Origin: Saccharopolyspora oryzae
GTDB lineage: Bacteria > Actinomycetota > Actinomycetes > Mycobacteriales > Pseudonocardiaceae
Assembly (NCBI RefSeq): GCF_027853915.1
Contig: NZ_JAQGLA010000016.1
Span: forward strand, 50,947-114,946
Reading direction: 5' to 3'
Length of the DNA stretch: 64,000 nucleotides
A program made the translations under genes and the position numbers. The number at the start of each line of letters is the position of its first letter. The stretch's first letter is position 1. This document shows, piece after piece, positions 27,015 to 35,546 of this stretch. The notes below the pieces were generated by a model that ran no database searches, was not told the origin of the DNA, and saw only the letters and a list, made by a program, of their open reading frames with translations.

Positions 27015-28718
27015 TCAGGTGGTGTAGAGCTGGTCGATGACGTCGGCGTACTTCTCGTGGATCACCCGGCGCTTGAGTTTCAACGTCGGCGTCAGCTCGC
27101 CGTTCTCGACGCCCCACGGGTGCGCGAGCACCCGGTAGCGCTTGACCTGTTCCGGGCGGTTCAAGCGCTCGTTCGCGGCCGCCACCGCGGCGGCCACTTC
27201 GGCCTGGACCGCCGGGTGCTCGGCGAGTTCGCCCAGCGATGCGAAGGTGATGCCGCGTTCGCGCGCCCACTTCGGCGCCGTGTCCTCGTCGAGCACCAGC
27301 AGCGCCACCAGGTAGGGCCGGCGGTCGCCGAACACCAGCGCGTGCCCCAGCAGCGGATGCGCCCGCAGCGCGTTCTCCACCGCGGTCGGCGCGATGTTCT
27401 TGCCACCGGAGGAGATGATCAGCTCCTTCTTGCGATCGGTGATCGACAGGTACCCGTCCGCGTCGAGCACGCCGACGTCGCCGGTGTGCAGCCACCCGTC
27501 GATGTCGGTGACCGGCTCGATCGCACCGTCCGGTTCGAGGTATCCCGCGCACACCAGGGGACCGCGCACCAGCACCTCGCCGTCGTCGGCGATCCGCACC
27601 TCCACGCCCGGCAGCGCCCGGCCCACCGTTCCGGGGCGGTGCGCCCCGGCGCGGTTCGTGGTCGCGCAGCCGCTGGTCTCGGTCAGGCCCCACAGCTCGA
27701 AGATGTCCACGCCGATGCTGCTGAACAGGTCCAGCAGCTCGCGGTCGATCGGCGCGGCCCCGCTGGACGGCCATCCGGCGTGGTCCAGCCCGAGCCGGGT
27801 CCGCAGCCGCCGCCCGGCCCGCGAGCGCTGGTCGGGCGGGACGTCGCGGAACGCGGCGGCGAGCTTCTCCCAGACCCGGGGGACGGCGAAGAACAGGTAC
27901 GGCCGGGTGCGCCCCAGCGCCGCGGCCAGCTTCTGCTGGTCGGCGCAGAAGTGCACGTGGGCGACGTCGTGGATGGCCGCGTAGATCCCCACCATCCGCT
28001 CGGCGATGTGCGCCAGCGGCAGGTAGCTGATCCGCGTCGAGTGCCGTTCGGCCTGCGTGGCCTGGTGCAGGGCGGCGGCCCCGAAGCAGATGTTGCGGTG
28101 CGTCACCACCACGCCCTTCTGCTGCCCCGTGGTGCCGGAGGTGTAGAGGATCGCGGCCGGATCCGCCGGGCGGACGGCTGCCGAAGCGCGCTGCACCAGC
28201 TCGGGATCCTCCCGCAGCCGCCGCTCGCCGAGCGCCCGCAGCCGGTCCCAGGTCCGGAACCGCTCGTCGGCCGAGACCATCGCCTCCTCGTCGAGCACCA
28301 CGACGTGCTCGAGGTCGGAGGCGTTGCGCAGCGTCTTCGACCAGCGCCGCAGCTGGTCGGCACCGTCGAGCAGCACCACCTTGGCGCGGTTGTGGTGGGC
28401 GACGTAGTGCACCTGGTCCTGGCTGAGCGTGGGGTAGAGCGTGCACGGCACCGCGCCGAGGTGGGTGGCGGCGACGTCGATCAGCCAGTGCTCGACCCGG
28501 TTCGGCACCATGATCAGCAGCGGCTGGCCGCGCTGCAGGCCGAGCCCGGCGAGCCCGGCGGCCAGCACCTCGACCTCGTGGTGGGCCTGCGCCCAGGTCA
28601 GCGTGCGATCTCCGTCGGTCAGCGCGGGCTGCTGCGGGAACTCCGCGACGTTGCGCGAGAACAGCTGCGGGACCGTCGTTTCCAGCGCGGCGACCGCCCA
28701 CGCCTCCGAATCCTTCAT
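27015..28718 (-). CDS. Long-chain fatty-acid-CoA ligase (FadD15-like AMP-binding enzyme)
   Basis: 567 aa. Adenylates a fatty acid and transfers it to CoA. The P-loop ILYTSGTTGQQKGVV is near residue 190; ELWGLTETSG, the hinge region GWLHTGDVG and ITDRKKELIISSGGKNIAP are all present. The layout and the LKLKRR tail match the FadD15/long-chain synthetase branch. The ATG at 28718 follows GGGGAG. It is the first step for fatty-acid use and fits with the mcr, fadA and fadB genes elsewhere in the window. A deleted repeat copy (C) lies upstream. Confidence 0.92.
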   Translation of the reverse strand: MKDSEAWAVAALETTVPQLFSRNVAEFPQQPALTDGDRTLTWAQAHHEVEVLAAGLAGLGLQRGQPLLIMVPNRVEHWLIDVAATHLGAVPCTLYPTLSQDQVHYVAHHNRAKVVLLDGADQLRRWSKTLRNASDLEHVVVLDEEAMVSADERFRTWDRLRALGERRLREDPELVQRASAAVRPADPAAILYTSGTTGQQKGVVVTHRNICFGAAALHQATQAERHSTRISYLPLAHIAERMVGIYAAIHDVAHVHFCADQQKLAAALGRTRPYLFFAVPRVWEKLAAAFRDVPPDQRSRAGRRLRTRLGLDHAGWPSSGAAPIDRELLDLFSSIGVDIFELWGLTETSGCATTNRAGAHRPGTVGRALPGVEVRIADDGEVLVRGPLVCAGYLEPDGAIEPVTDIDGWLHTGDVGVLDADGYLSITDRKKELIISSGGKNIAPTAVENALRAHPLLGHALVFGDRRPYLVALLVLDEDTAPKWARERGITFASLGELAEHPAVQAEVAAAVAAANERLNRPEQVKRYRVLAHPWGVENGELTPTLKLKRRVIHEKYADVIDQLYTT

Positions 28719-28840
28719 CGCTGCTGAGCTCCCCTCGACGTGCCCAGTACGACGTGAAAGCCGTGACGCGATGAAACCCCACCAAGTGCGGCGTTGGCCA
28801 GTGGGGAATTCGCCATTACCCCAGCAGGCCGAATCCGAGG

Positions 28841-28934
28841 TCGTCTGACAGACTCGTTGATCTTGTATTCGCCGCTAGCCGAACAGCCCAGTCTCGGCGC
28901 TTGCGCCGCCACGCAAAACGAGAGCTTCAGACAA
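28841..28934 (-). repeat. Structured intergenic repeat, copy C (internal deletion)
   Basis: 94 bp, minus orientation. The left end TTGTCTGAAGCTCTCGTTTT is joined straight to the right module through GGCGGCGCAAGCGCCGAG, so the long hairpin is missing. In full copies the lost piece is bounded by GGCGGTGC direct repeats. The ends of this copy form imperfect terminal inverted repeats: TTGTCTGAAGCTCTCGTT against TCGTCTGACAGACTCGTT (13 of 18). It starts 4 bp after the MerR gene's stop codon. Confidence 0.85.
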
Positions 28935-28938
28935 GATT

Positions 28939-29655
28939 TCAGACGTGGTCGCGGATGACGTCGTTGACCGCGCGTTGGAAGCCGTTGACCAGGACCTGGA
29001 TCGTCAGCGGGCGCAGCTGGTCGGTGGCGGCGCGGACGCGTTCGCGCTCGTCCTGCGGGCGGCCGCGTTCGACGTAGGGGCGCAGGACGTTCGCGGCGAA
29101 CAGCTCGCGCAGGTCGGCGGCGATCTGCGCGGTGTGCTGCTCGACGATCGCCTTGGCCTGCATCAGCATCTCCGACGGCAGGTCCAGCTCGAGGATCTGC
29201 ATCCCGACGCCGAGCATCGCCGGGCTGGGCACCCGCAGCTTAGTGGATCCGGGGATCCGCTGCAGGATGTCGAGCTCGACGAGCAGGTCGATCAGCTCGT
29301 CGTCCAGGTGCCGCCCGGTGCGGCGGTCGAGCTCGTGGCGGTCGAGGTCTTCGGCGTGCTCGTCGGTCCACGGGGCGATGAGCGCGCGCTGCAGGGCCAG
29401 CTCGTCCGGCGAGGCGTCCTCGGGCAGTCGCGCCAGGTGCCGCTCGATCGCCGACAGCGTGAAGCCGAGCGTCTGCAGCTCCCGGATGAGGTCGAGCCGG
29501 GCGAGGTGGTCCCCGCCGTAGAGCCCGAGCCGACCGCGCAGCCGGGGCGGCGGCAGCAGACCGCGCGAAGAGTAGAACCGCACGGTGCGCACGGTGACTC
29601 CGGCGCGGGCGGCCAGTTCGTCGATGGTGAGCTCTTCGTCCGCAGATCGGAGCAT
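28939..29655 (-). CDS. MerR family transcriptional regulator
   Basis: 238 aa from the ATG at 29655. The N-terminal MerR helix-turn-helix and wing are clear (LTIDELAARAGVTVRTVRFYSSRGLLPPP), followed by the long dimerisation helix and a C-terminal helical ligand domain with no cysteine metal site. Proteins of this build near acyl-CoA genes often control lipid catabolism; that role is inferred here. Upstream there is a loose GTTAC...GTAAC pair that resembles the operators in front of mcr and fadA but with wider spacing. Confidence 0.88.
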   Translation of the reverse strand: MLRSADEELTIDELAARAGVTVRTVRFYSSRGLLPPPRLRGRLGLYGGDHLARLDLIRELQTLGFTLSAIERHLARLPEDASPDELALQRALIAPWTDEHAEDLDRHELDRRTGRHLDDELIDLLVELDILQRIPGSTKLRVPSPAMLGVGMQILELDLPSEMLMQAKAIVEQHTAQIAADLRELFAANVLRPYVERGRPQDERERVRAATDQLRPLTIQVLVNGFQRAVNDVIRDHV

Positions 29656-29753
29656 GCCGGCAACGTTACCCCCCAACCGCTGTAACACCAACGGTGTCGC
29701 ATCAACGCTGCGAGCTGAGGACCTCCGCGAATGCGGTCCGGGCTCGCGCGCTG

Positions 29754-30539
29754 CTACGTCGTCCGGCGGAGGGGCAGTGCCCGTCGCACGCGCACGACCA
29801 GGAGCTGAACAGCGACTGCCGCTGCGGCGCTCAGCACGAACGCGGCACCGCCCACCGGGCGCACGAGCGCGGAGAGCAGGAGGCAGAACGGCGCGAAGCT
29901 GAAAAGGCTCGTGAGCGCTCCGGTCAACGTTCGGATCGCCGCCGCAGGACCGCTCTGCGCGTGGGAGAAGGCCACGACCACGCTGATCGCGATCGGGAAA
30001 GGTGCCAGCAGCCCGGTCCAGCTGGGACCGAGCGCGCCGGAGACCGTCGTCACGGTGATCACCAAGGTGCCGGTAGCGAGCGCGCGGCCGGGCAGGTCCC
30101 ACGACGGCGAGGACTGCACCCGTTCGTCGAAGCGTTCTGGTTCGGCTTCCGGCAGGAGGACGATCGCGACCGTGGCTGCCGCCAGCGTGCACGCGAGCGC
30201 GGCGGGCCCGGTGACGTCGACGAACGACAGCGCGAAGTCCGAGAGCAGCACGGCGGCCCAGCTCGCGATCAACGTGACGAGCCATCCGAAGTGGCCGGCG
30301 ACGTGCGAGAACACGACCGCGAACACGGCGATCGACACGAGTCCGAGCAGCGAAGAAGCGGCTGCGCGGCTGGTGAAGTCCGCGCCGTGCTGCAGGTGGG
30401 TGATGAACAGGATCGGCCCGGCGACGACGGGAAGCCCGACGAGGATTCCCGCGATCTCGGGTCCCCAACGGCGGCCTGCCAACGTCGACGAGACGACCAG
30501 GGCGGGCGAGAGGAACAACTTCAGCAGCAGCATTCCCAC
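29754..30539 (-). CDS. Polytopic membrane protein, unknown
   Basis: 261 aa, about eight hydrophobic helices, no recognised catalytic motif. A short acidic loop (PEAEPERFDERVQSSPSWDLPG) splits it in two halves of four helices, suggesting an internal duplication. Start is GTG at 30539 or ATG at 30533; no good ribosome site. Function is unknown; a transporter or permease-like role is possible. Confidence 0.6.
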   Translation of the reverse strand: MGMLLLKLFLSPALVVSSTLAGRRWGPEIAGILVGLPVVAGPILFITHLQHGADFTSRAAASSLLGLVSIAVFAVVFSHVAGHFGWLVTLIASWAAVLLSDFALSFVDVTGPAALACTLAAATVAIVLLPEAEPERFDERVQSSPSWDLPGRALATGTLVITVTTVSGALGPSWTGLLAPFPIAISVVVAFSHAQSGPAAAIRTLTGALTSLFSFAPFCLLLSALVRPVGGAAFVLSAAAAVAVQLLVVRVRRALPLRRTT

Positions 30540-30598
30540 TTGCCAGCAGTCTGCCAGGGCTGACCGCCACCTGGGAGCCGCCGAACGGCCGACTGGAC

Positions 30599-30637
30599 GC
30601 GGATGGCCTGTTCTCGGGGCAGGCCACCCGCATCCGC
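30599..30637 (-). terminator. Terminator of the flavin reductase gene
   Basis: Nested stems GCGGATG/CATCCGC (outer) and GGCCTG/CAGGCC (inner) sit just past the stop at 30642. Confidence 0.55.
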
Positions 30638-30641
30638 GGGC

Positions 30642-31343
30642 CTAGCCGGCTTGCCGGGTGGGCGCTTCTCGTCCGCGTTCGATGTCCGGGCCGCGGTAGA
30701 AGTCCTCCGGGATCTGCGCGAGCCTGGACGGGTGCACCTGCGGTCCGAGCCCGTAGAACTTCTGGAAGCTCATGATCAGCGGCCGCCAGGCGTTCGGGTC
30801 GATGCGGTCGGCGGTTCCCGCCATGCGGATCTCCTCGTGCACGTGAACGCGCTGGATGCGGGCCTCCACGGCCACGATCCCGCCGCGCTGCGCCTCGTCG
30901 TCCTCGGCCACCCGGTGCTCCGATTCGACGACCGCTTCCATCGCCACCGGGCATTCGGCCGCTCGCGGCGGCGCCACCGTTTCGGAGGCGACCGGCGTGA
31001 GCCCGGCGCGGCCGAACTTGTCGGGCTCGAACCGGTAGCCGCGCTCCTGCTTGTAGGGCGGAACCGGATCCGAACCCGTGGTCAGCGCCAGGCGGTCGAC
31101 GACGTGCGCGAGCGAATCGGACGGCAGGTTCAGGACGCATTCGCCGGTGCGCCGGATGTTCTGGATCGTCTTCGAGCGGGCGCTCATCCCGAGCATTGCC
31201 CGCCAGCCGAGCCAGAAGGCCGAGGACATCGGGGCGAGGTTGGTGGATCCGTCTTCGTTGATCGTGGAGATGAGCACCACCGGCGTTCCGAAGTAGAGGA
31301 TGCCGGGTTCGATCCGGGTGTGCGTCGAGGTCGTTGCCGTCAT
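30642..31343 (-). CDS. Flavin reductase-like (FMN-binding) domain protein
   Basis: 233 aa from the ATG at 31343, 9 bp after GAGG. The N-terminus has the split-barrel FMN fold of flavin reductases (GTPVVLISTINEDGSTNLAPMSSAFWLG). Actinobacterial members often act as NAD(P)H:flavin reductases for a monooxygenase or on their own. No monooxygenase is adjacent. A hairpin follows the stop. Confidence 0.82.
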   Translation of the reverse strand: MTATTSTHTRIEPGILYFGTPVVLISTINEDGSTNLAPMSSAFWLGWRAMLGMSARSKTIQNIRRTGECVLNLPSDSLAHVVDRLALTTGSDPVPPYKQERGYRFEPDKFGRAGLTPVASETVAPPRAAECPVAMEAVVESEHRVAEDDEAQRGGIVAVEARIQRVHVHEEIRMAGTADRIDPNAWRPLIMSFQKFYGLGPQVHPSRLAQIPEDFYRGPDIERGREAPTRQAG

Positions 31344-31688
31344 GCGATCCATCCTCGTGACGGATGCTGCCCCGGGCTGGCGGCAATCAGACCTCTCGTC
31401 CCGGGACGGCGGCCCGGAGTTCCCGCTGCAGGTACCGGTGTTCGGCGGTGCAGTGCAGGGGAAAAGCGAGTGACCCGGCCGGCAGCGCGAAAAGTACCGG
31501 ACAATCGGCGGATCACGTCGCGGTGTCCGACGCGATCTCTTCCAGCGCCCGAATCACGCTCAGCACCAACCAATCGCAATGGTGCAGGTTCAACGACGCG
31601 CTGTTAGCGCGCGAAAAACTCGTTGGACAAGCTTGACTCACGATGTTCGACTGCGATGGCCTTTGCACGCTGCGGTCCTGGGAGACGT
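31344..31688. other. Intergenic region between flavin reductase and MFS genes
   Basis: 345 bp between divergent genes; it should hold both promoters. A 26-codon minus-strand frame (31525-31605, TTG start) reads MNLHHCDWLVLSVIRALEEI and could be a leftover of a divergent regulator gene, but it is too short to support a call. GC falls towards the MFS gene. Confidence 0.45.
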
Positions 31689-32864
31689 ATGCAACGTTCA
31701 GCGGGCGCATCCATCCTGCTGGGGGTAGGGGCTTTCACCGTCGGAACATGTGAGCTGGTCCTGGCGGGGCTGCTGCCCGAAATTGGTGGATCGTTGGAGG
31801 TCTCTGTCGCGACGGCCGGACAAATCGTGACGGTGTTCGGGGTAACCGCCGCAATTTCAGGTCCGCTCCTGGCAGCATCGACCGTCCGATGGGCTCGTCG
31901 CCAGGTTCTGCTGCTGGCGCTCGGCGCGTACCTGGCAGGGACGGCTATCAGCGCGGTGGCTGGAACATTCGGCCTGCTGTTGGCGGCACAGGTGCTGGCA
32001 GCCTGCGGAGCAGGTCTGTTCTTGCCGACTGCGACTGTGACAGCGGCGAGTCTCGCCGGACCGGAACGCCGGGGGCGGGCAGTCGCGACCGTCACGACGG
32101 GCATGACGGTCGCGATTGCGGCGGGTGCCCCTCTCGGCACGGCGCTTGCGGCGCTGGTGGGGTGGCGGGCAACGATGGTCGCGCTGGCGGTGCTCGCACT
32201 GCTTGTCACAGCGGCTGCCCTGGTGTGGATCGCCCCCGCGCAGGCAACATCGGACGAGCTGGTCGGCCTGCGGCACCGTTTGTCCCCCTTGGTCGATCGT
32301 CGAGTGCTGGCGTTGTTGGCAACGACATTGGTCGCGTTCACCGCGATCTACGTTCCCTACACCTACATCTCGGTCGTTGCGGTAAATGCAACGGATGGGA
32401 ACGGCCTCCGGCTGGCCAGCGTCTTGTCCGTTCTCGGCGTCGCTGGGATAGCTGGCAACCTGATGGCTGGCCGGCTCGCGGATCGGCTCGGGGGGCGACC
32501 GGTTGTCGCTGGTGCTCTTGTCGGCTTGGCGATCGTGTTCGTTCTGGCACCGTACTGGAGTACGACGTTTCCGACTGCGCTCCTGGCTGCGGCCGCGTAC
32601 GGGTTTATCGGGTTCGGAGTCAGTGCGCCGCAGACCTATCGGCTCCTCGGCTTGGGTGGTCAGGCATCGCTCGCAGTGGCGCTCAACGGTGCAGCGCTGT
32701 ACCTCGCGATCGCGCTGTCCGGTGTAATCGGTGGAATCGCGATCACAGCCTGGGGGACTGGTTGGCTCGGGGCTCTCGCGTCGACGATGGCGCTCGTAGC
32801 GTTGGGGCTTTCCGAGATCGCGCACCGGGTGACGTCGCATTCCGCTCTCAGCACGGGCGCATAG
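31689..32864 (+). CDS. MFS transporter (DHA1-type drug or sugar efflux)
   Basis: 391 aa with 12 helices. The start helix FTVGTCELVLAGLLPEIGGSL is typical of AraJ/YdhP-like DHA1 exporters. ATG at 31689 follows GGGAGA; the longer frame from 31623 has no ribosome site. The codon use is visibly less GC3-biased than in the neighbours (many ACA, GCA, GTT, ATT), suggesting recent transfer. It is followed by an imperfect GC hairpin and by a coding remnant. Confidence 0.87.
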   Translation: MQRSAGASILLGVGAFTVGTCELVLAGLLPEIGGSLEVSVATAGQIVTVFGVTAAISGPLLAASTVRWARRQVLLLALGAYLAGTAISAVAGTFGLLLAAQVLAACGAGLFLPTATVTAASLAGPERRGRAVATVTTGMTVAIAAGAPLGTALAALVGWRATMVALAVLALLVTAAALVWIAPAQATSDELVGLRHRLSPLVDRRVLALLATTLVAFTAIYVPYTYISVVAVNATDGNGLRLASVLSVLGVAGIAGNLMAGRLADRLGGRPVVAGALVGLAIVFVLAPYWSTTFPTALLAAAAYGFIGFGVSAPQTYRLLGLGGQASLAVALNGAALYLAIALSGVIGGIAITAWGTGWLGALASTMALVALGLSEIAHRVTSHSALSTGA

Positions 32865-32963
32865 AGGACGTTCTGCCGGTCACGCGCAGCCGGGGGAGTG
32901 CCGAACTCCCGCGCACGTCGTCCAGCCGCGTTATGACTCCCCAGTCCGGAAAGCTCAACATGA

Positions 32964-33005
32964 GCGCCCCACGTCGGACCCCTGATCGGGTTCGGCGCGG
33001 GGCGC
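32964..33005 (+). terminator. Probable terminator of the MFS gene
   Basis: GCGCCCC and GGGGCGC close an imperfect stem that continues inward through CGTCGGACCC/GGGTTCGGCG with bulges. Confidence 0.4.
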
Positions 33006-33020
33006 GTTCGTCGCTTCCGG

Positions 33021-33158
33021 CTAGTGTGCGAGCTCGTCGACCAGGCGGCGTAGTGGGTCGGCGAGTTCGGGGTGATCGCCCATGTCGGCGCGGCGCAGCA
33101 GGCGGGCAGCGACGTACAGCAGTGCGGTGGTGCCGGTCGGTATCCCGGCGACCTTGAC
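33021..33158 (-). pseudogene. C-terminal coding remnant, family unknown
   Basis: On the minus strand one frame reads VAGIPTGTTALLYVAARLLR then RADMGDHPELADPLRRLVDE and LAH, followed by TAG (33021-33023). It has strong protein character (helical, charged, high GC3), but an upstream TAG closes the frame near 33185 and there is no start codon apart from an internal ATG. It looks like the tail of a lost gene. Confidence 0.4.
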
Positions 33159-33182
33159 TTGCGTTACACCAGCGATGTAACA
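33154..33182 (+). promoter_or_regulatory. Promoter of mcr with GTTACA-N7-TGTAAC operator
   Basis: TTGACT (33154-33159) and GTAACA (33177-33182) are 17 bp apart, a good sigma-70-type promoter. The inverted repeat GTTACA (33163) / TGTAAC (33176) fills the spacer, a place used by MerR-family and other regulators. The same layout is seen upstream of fadA at 49298-49323. Confidence 0.65.
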
Positions 33183-33236
33183 CTAAGAGCGTCGTGCTTC
33201 GTGTGTTGCGCGACACAGGCCGTGGAGAGGTGTGGC

Positions 33237-34367
33237 GTGACGCGTACAGGTGGACCGCTTGCCGGGGTCAAGGTCGTGGAACTCGCCGGGCTCGGTCCGG
33301 CGCCGTTCTGCGCGATGCTGCTGGCCGACCTGGGCGCCGACGTGGTGCGGGTGGACCGGCCGACGGCGTCCGGTGGGGGAGGGGACCTGCTCAATCGCGG
33401 CAAGCGGTCCGTGCAGGTGGACCTCAAGCACGAGCGCGGTGCCGAAGCAGTGCTCGCCCTCGCTGAACGGGCCGACGTGCTGCTGGAAGGACTCCGCCCC
33501 GGCGTCACCGAGCGGCTGGGCGTCGGCCCGGAGGACTGCTGGGCGGTCAACCCGAAGCTCGTCTACGGGCGGATGACCGGCTGGGGCCAGGAAGGTCCGC
33601 TGGCGCCGACCGCGGGCCACGACATCGACTACATCTCGCTCAGCGGCATGCTGCACGTCATCGGTCGAGAAGGCGGTCCGCCGCAGGTGCCGGCCAACCT
33701 GCTCGGCGACTTCGGCGGCGGCGCGATGTACCTGGCCGTCGGGGTGCTGGCGGCGCTGCTGGAAGCGCGCACCAGCGGTCGCGGGCAGGTCGTCGACGCG
33801 GCCATCGTGGACGGTGCCGCGCACCTCGGCGCGATGCTGTTCGGGTTCCTGGGCAGCGGCGGGTGGAAGACCGAGCGCGGCACGAACCTGCTGGACACCG
33901 GCGCCCCCTACTACGACGTCTACGAAACCTCCGACGGCGAGTACGTCTCCGTCGGCGCGCTGGAACCGCAGTTCTACGCCGAACTGGTGCAGAAGCTGGG
34001 CCTGGCCGACGAGGTGCCCGACCGCGACGACCCGGCGAACTGGCCGCGGCTGCGCGAGATCTTCGCCGAGACGTTCCGGCAGCGCACCCGCCAGGAGTGG
34101 ACCGAGGTGTTCGACGGATCCGATGCGTGCGTGGCCCCGGTGCTGTCCATGACCGAAGCCGAGGAGCACCCGCACGTCGCCGCCCGCGAAACACTGGTGC
34201 GCCGCGACGGCGTGCTGCAGCCCGCCCCGGCGCCGCGGTTCAGCCGCACCCCCAACCCCGAGCCGGGGCCGGTGGCCACGCCGGGTTCGGACACCGAAGT
34301 CGTGGTGCGGGACTGGAAGATCTCGCGCGAACTGCTCGACTCGGGCGCCTTCGGCGCGAAGCACTGA
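33237..34367 (+). CDS. mcr: Alpha-methylacyl-CoA racemase (CaiB/BaiF family)
   Basis: 376 aa from the GTG at 33237, after GGAGAGG. The chain aligns by eye with mycobacterial MCR from start (PLAGVKVVELAGLGPAPFCAMLLADLGADVVRVDRP) to end. The catalytic residues of MCR have clear partners: His in GHDIDYISLSG, Asp in GDFGGGAMYL and Glu in ALEPQFYAEL. It interconverts R and S 2-methylacyl-CoAs so that branched chains can enter beta-oxidation. An acyl-CoA dehydrogenase gene follows 31 bp later. Confidence 0.9.
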   Translation: MTRTGGPLAGVKVVELAGLGPAPFCAMLLADLGADVVRVDRPTASGGGGDLLNRGKRSVQVDLKHERGAEAVLALAERADVLLEGLRPGVTERLGVGPEDCWAVNPKLVYGRMTGWGQEGPLAPTAGHDIDYISLSGMLHVIGREGGPPQVPANLLGDFGGGAMYLAVGVLAALLEARTSGRGQVVDAAIVDGAAHLGAMLFGFLGSGGWKTERGTNLLDTGAPYYDVYETSDGEYVSVGALEPQFYAELVQKLGLADEVPDRDDPANWPRLREIFAETFRQRTRQEWTEVFDGSDACVAPVLSMTEAEEHPHVAARETLVRRDGVLQPAPAPRFSRTPNPEPGPVATPGSDTEVVVRDWKISRELLDSGAFGAKH

Positions 34368-34398
34368 CCAGCACGGATCGAATGGAGGCGTGAACCGG

Positions 34399-35541
34399 AT
34401 GCGCAGGGAGTTGTTCGAGCCCGAGCACGAGGCGTTCCGCGAAACGGTGCGCACGTTCGTGAACAAGGAACTCGTGCCGCACACCGAGGAGTGGGAAGCG
34501 GCCGGGATGGTCAGCCGGGAGGCCTGGCTGGCGGCCGGGTCGCAGGGGCTGCTCGGCTTCGCCGTCGACGAGCGCTACGGCGGTGGCGGGGTCGACGACT
34601 TCCGGTTCAACGTCGTCTTCGACGAGGAGCTGGTCGGCGCGGGCATCTCCGGTTTCGGATCCCCGCTGCACAACGACATCGTCGTGCCCTACCTGACCAA
34701 GCTCGCCACCGAGGAGCAGAAGCAGCGCTGGCTGCCGGGCTTCTGCTCCGGCGAGACCATCAGCGCGATCGCCATGACCGAGCCGGGCGCGGGCAGCGAC
34801 CTGCAGGGCATCCGGACGACCGCGGTGCGCGACGGCGACGACTTCATCCTCAACGGGCAGAAGACGTTCATCACCAACGGCATCCTCGCCGACCTGGTGA
34901 TCGTCGTCGCCCGGACCAACCCCGACGCCGGGCACGAGGGCATCAGCCTGCTGGTGGTCGAGCGCGGCATGGAGGGCTTCGAGCGCGGCCGCAACCTGGA
35001 CAAGATCGGCCTGAAGTCGCAGGACACCGCGGAGCTGTTCTTCAACGACGTGCGGGTGCCCGCCGCCAACCTGCTCGGCGAGGAGGGCCAGGGCTTCATC
35101 TACCTGATGGAGAACCTGCCGCAGGAGCGCCTGTCGATCGCGGTCAGCTCGGCGGCCATCGCCGAGAAGGTCCTGGGCATCACCAAGGAGTACTGCAAGG
35201 ACCGCACCGCGTTCGGCCGCCCGATCGGCAAGTTCCAGCACGTCCGCTTCGAGCTGGCGGAGATGGCCACCGAGGTCGAGGTGGGCCGGGTGTTCACCGA
35301 CCGCTGCGTGCAGGACCACGTGCGCGGCGAACTCGACATCGAGCACGCGGCGATGGCCAAGTGGTGGCTCAGCGAGCTGAACAAGCGAGTGGTGGACCGC
35401 TGCCTCCAGCTGCACGGCGGCTACGGCTACATGACGGAGTACCCGATCGCCAAGGCGTTCCTGGACTCCCGAATTCAAACGATCTACGGCGGAACGACCG
35501 AGATCATGAAGGAGATCATCGGCCGCTCCATGGGCTTCTGA
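34399..35541 (+). CDS. Acyl-CoA dehydrogenase
   Basis: 380 aa. FAD enzyme for the first oxidation of acyl-CoA in beta-oxidation. Signatures: AMTEPGAGSDLQGIRTTA (FAD/substrate loop), DRTAFGRPIGKFQ, and the C-terminal QLHGGYGYMTEYPIAKAFLDSRIQTIYGGT, where the Glu of TEYP and the Gly-rich end match short/medium-chain enzymes. The ATG at 34399 is 10 bp after GGAGG; GTG at 34390 is too close. Operon partner of mcr, which fits oxidation of S-methylacyl-CoAs. Repeat copy B starts 5 bp after the stop. Confidence 0.94.
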   Translation: MRRELFEPEHEAFRETVRTFVNKELVPHTEEWEAAGMVSREAWLAAGSQGLLGFAVDERYGGGGVDDFRFNVVFDEELVGAGISGFGSPLHNDIVVPYLTKLATEEQKQRWLPGFCSGETISAIAMTEPGAGSDLQGIRTTAVRDGDDFILNGQKTFITNGILADLVIVVARTNPDAGHEGISLLVVERGMEGFERGRNLDKIGLKSQDTAELFFNDVRVPAANLLGEEGQGFIYLMENLPQERLSIAVSSAAIAEKVLGITKEYCKDRTAFGRPIGKFQHVRFELAEMATEVEVGRVFTDRCVQDHVRGELDIEHAAMAKWWLSELNKRVVDRCLQLHGGYGYMTEYPIAKAFLDSRIQTIYGGTTEIMKEIIGRSMGF

Positions 35542-35546
35542 AAGAA

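Larger units (their letters stand above)
32865..33236. other. Intergenic region between MFS gene and mcr
   Basis: 372 bp. It holds the MFS hairpin (32964-33005), a minus-strand coding remnant (33021-33158) and the mcr promoter with operator (33154-33182). Confidence 0.6.

Noticed and set aside
26656..28785. Open frame of 709 codons on the minus strand covering the acyl-CoA ligase
   Set aside because: Out of frame with the ligase; Ala/Arg/Gly-rich product lacks the AMP-binding motifs that the real frame has.
29656..31386. Long upstream extension of the MerR gene frame
   Set aside because: It runs through two well-supported genes on the same strand (membrane protein and flavin reductase) in another frame; MerR starts at 29655.
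31525..31605. LysR- or regulator-like gene on the minus strand
   Set aside because: Only 26 codons from a TTG, then a stop; similarity too slight to call a gene.
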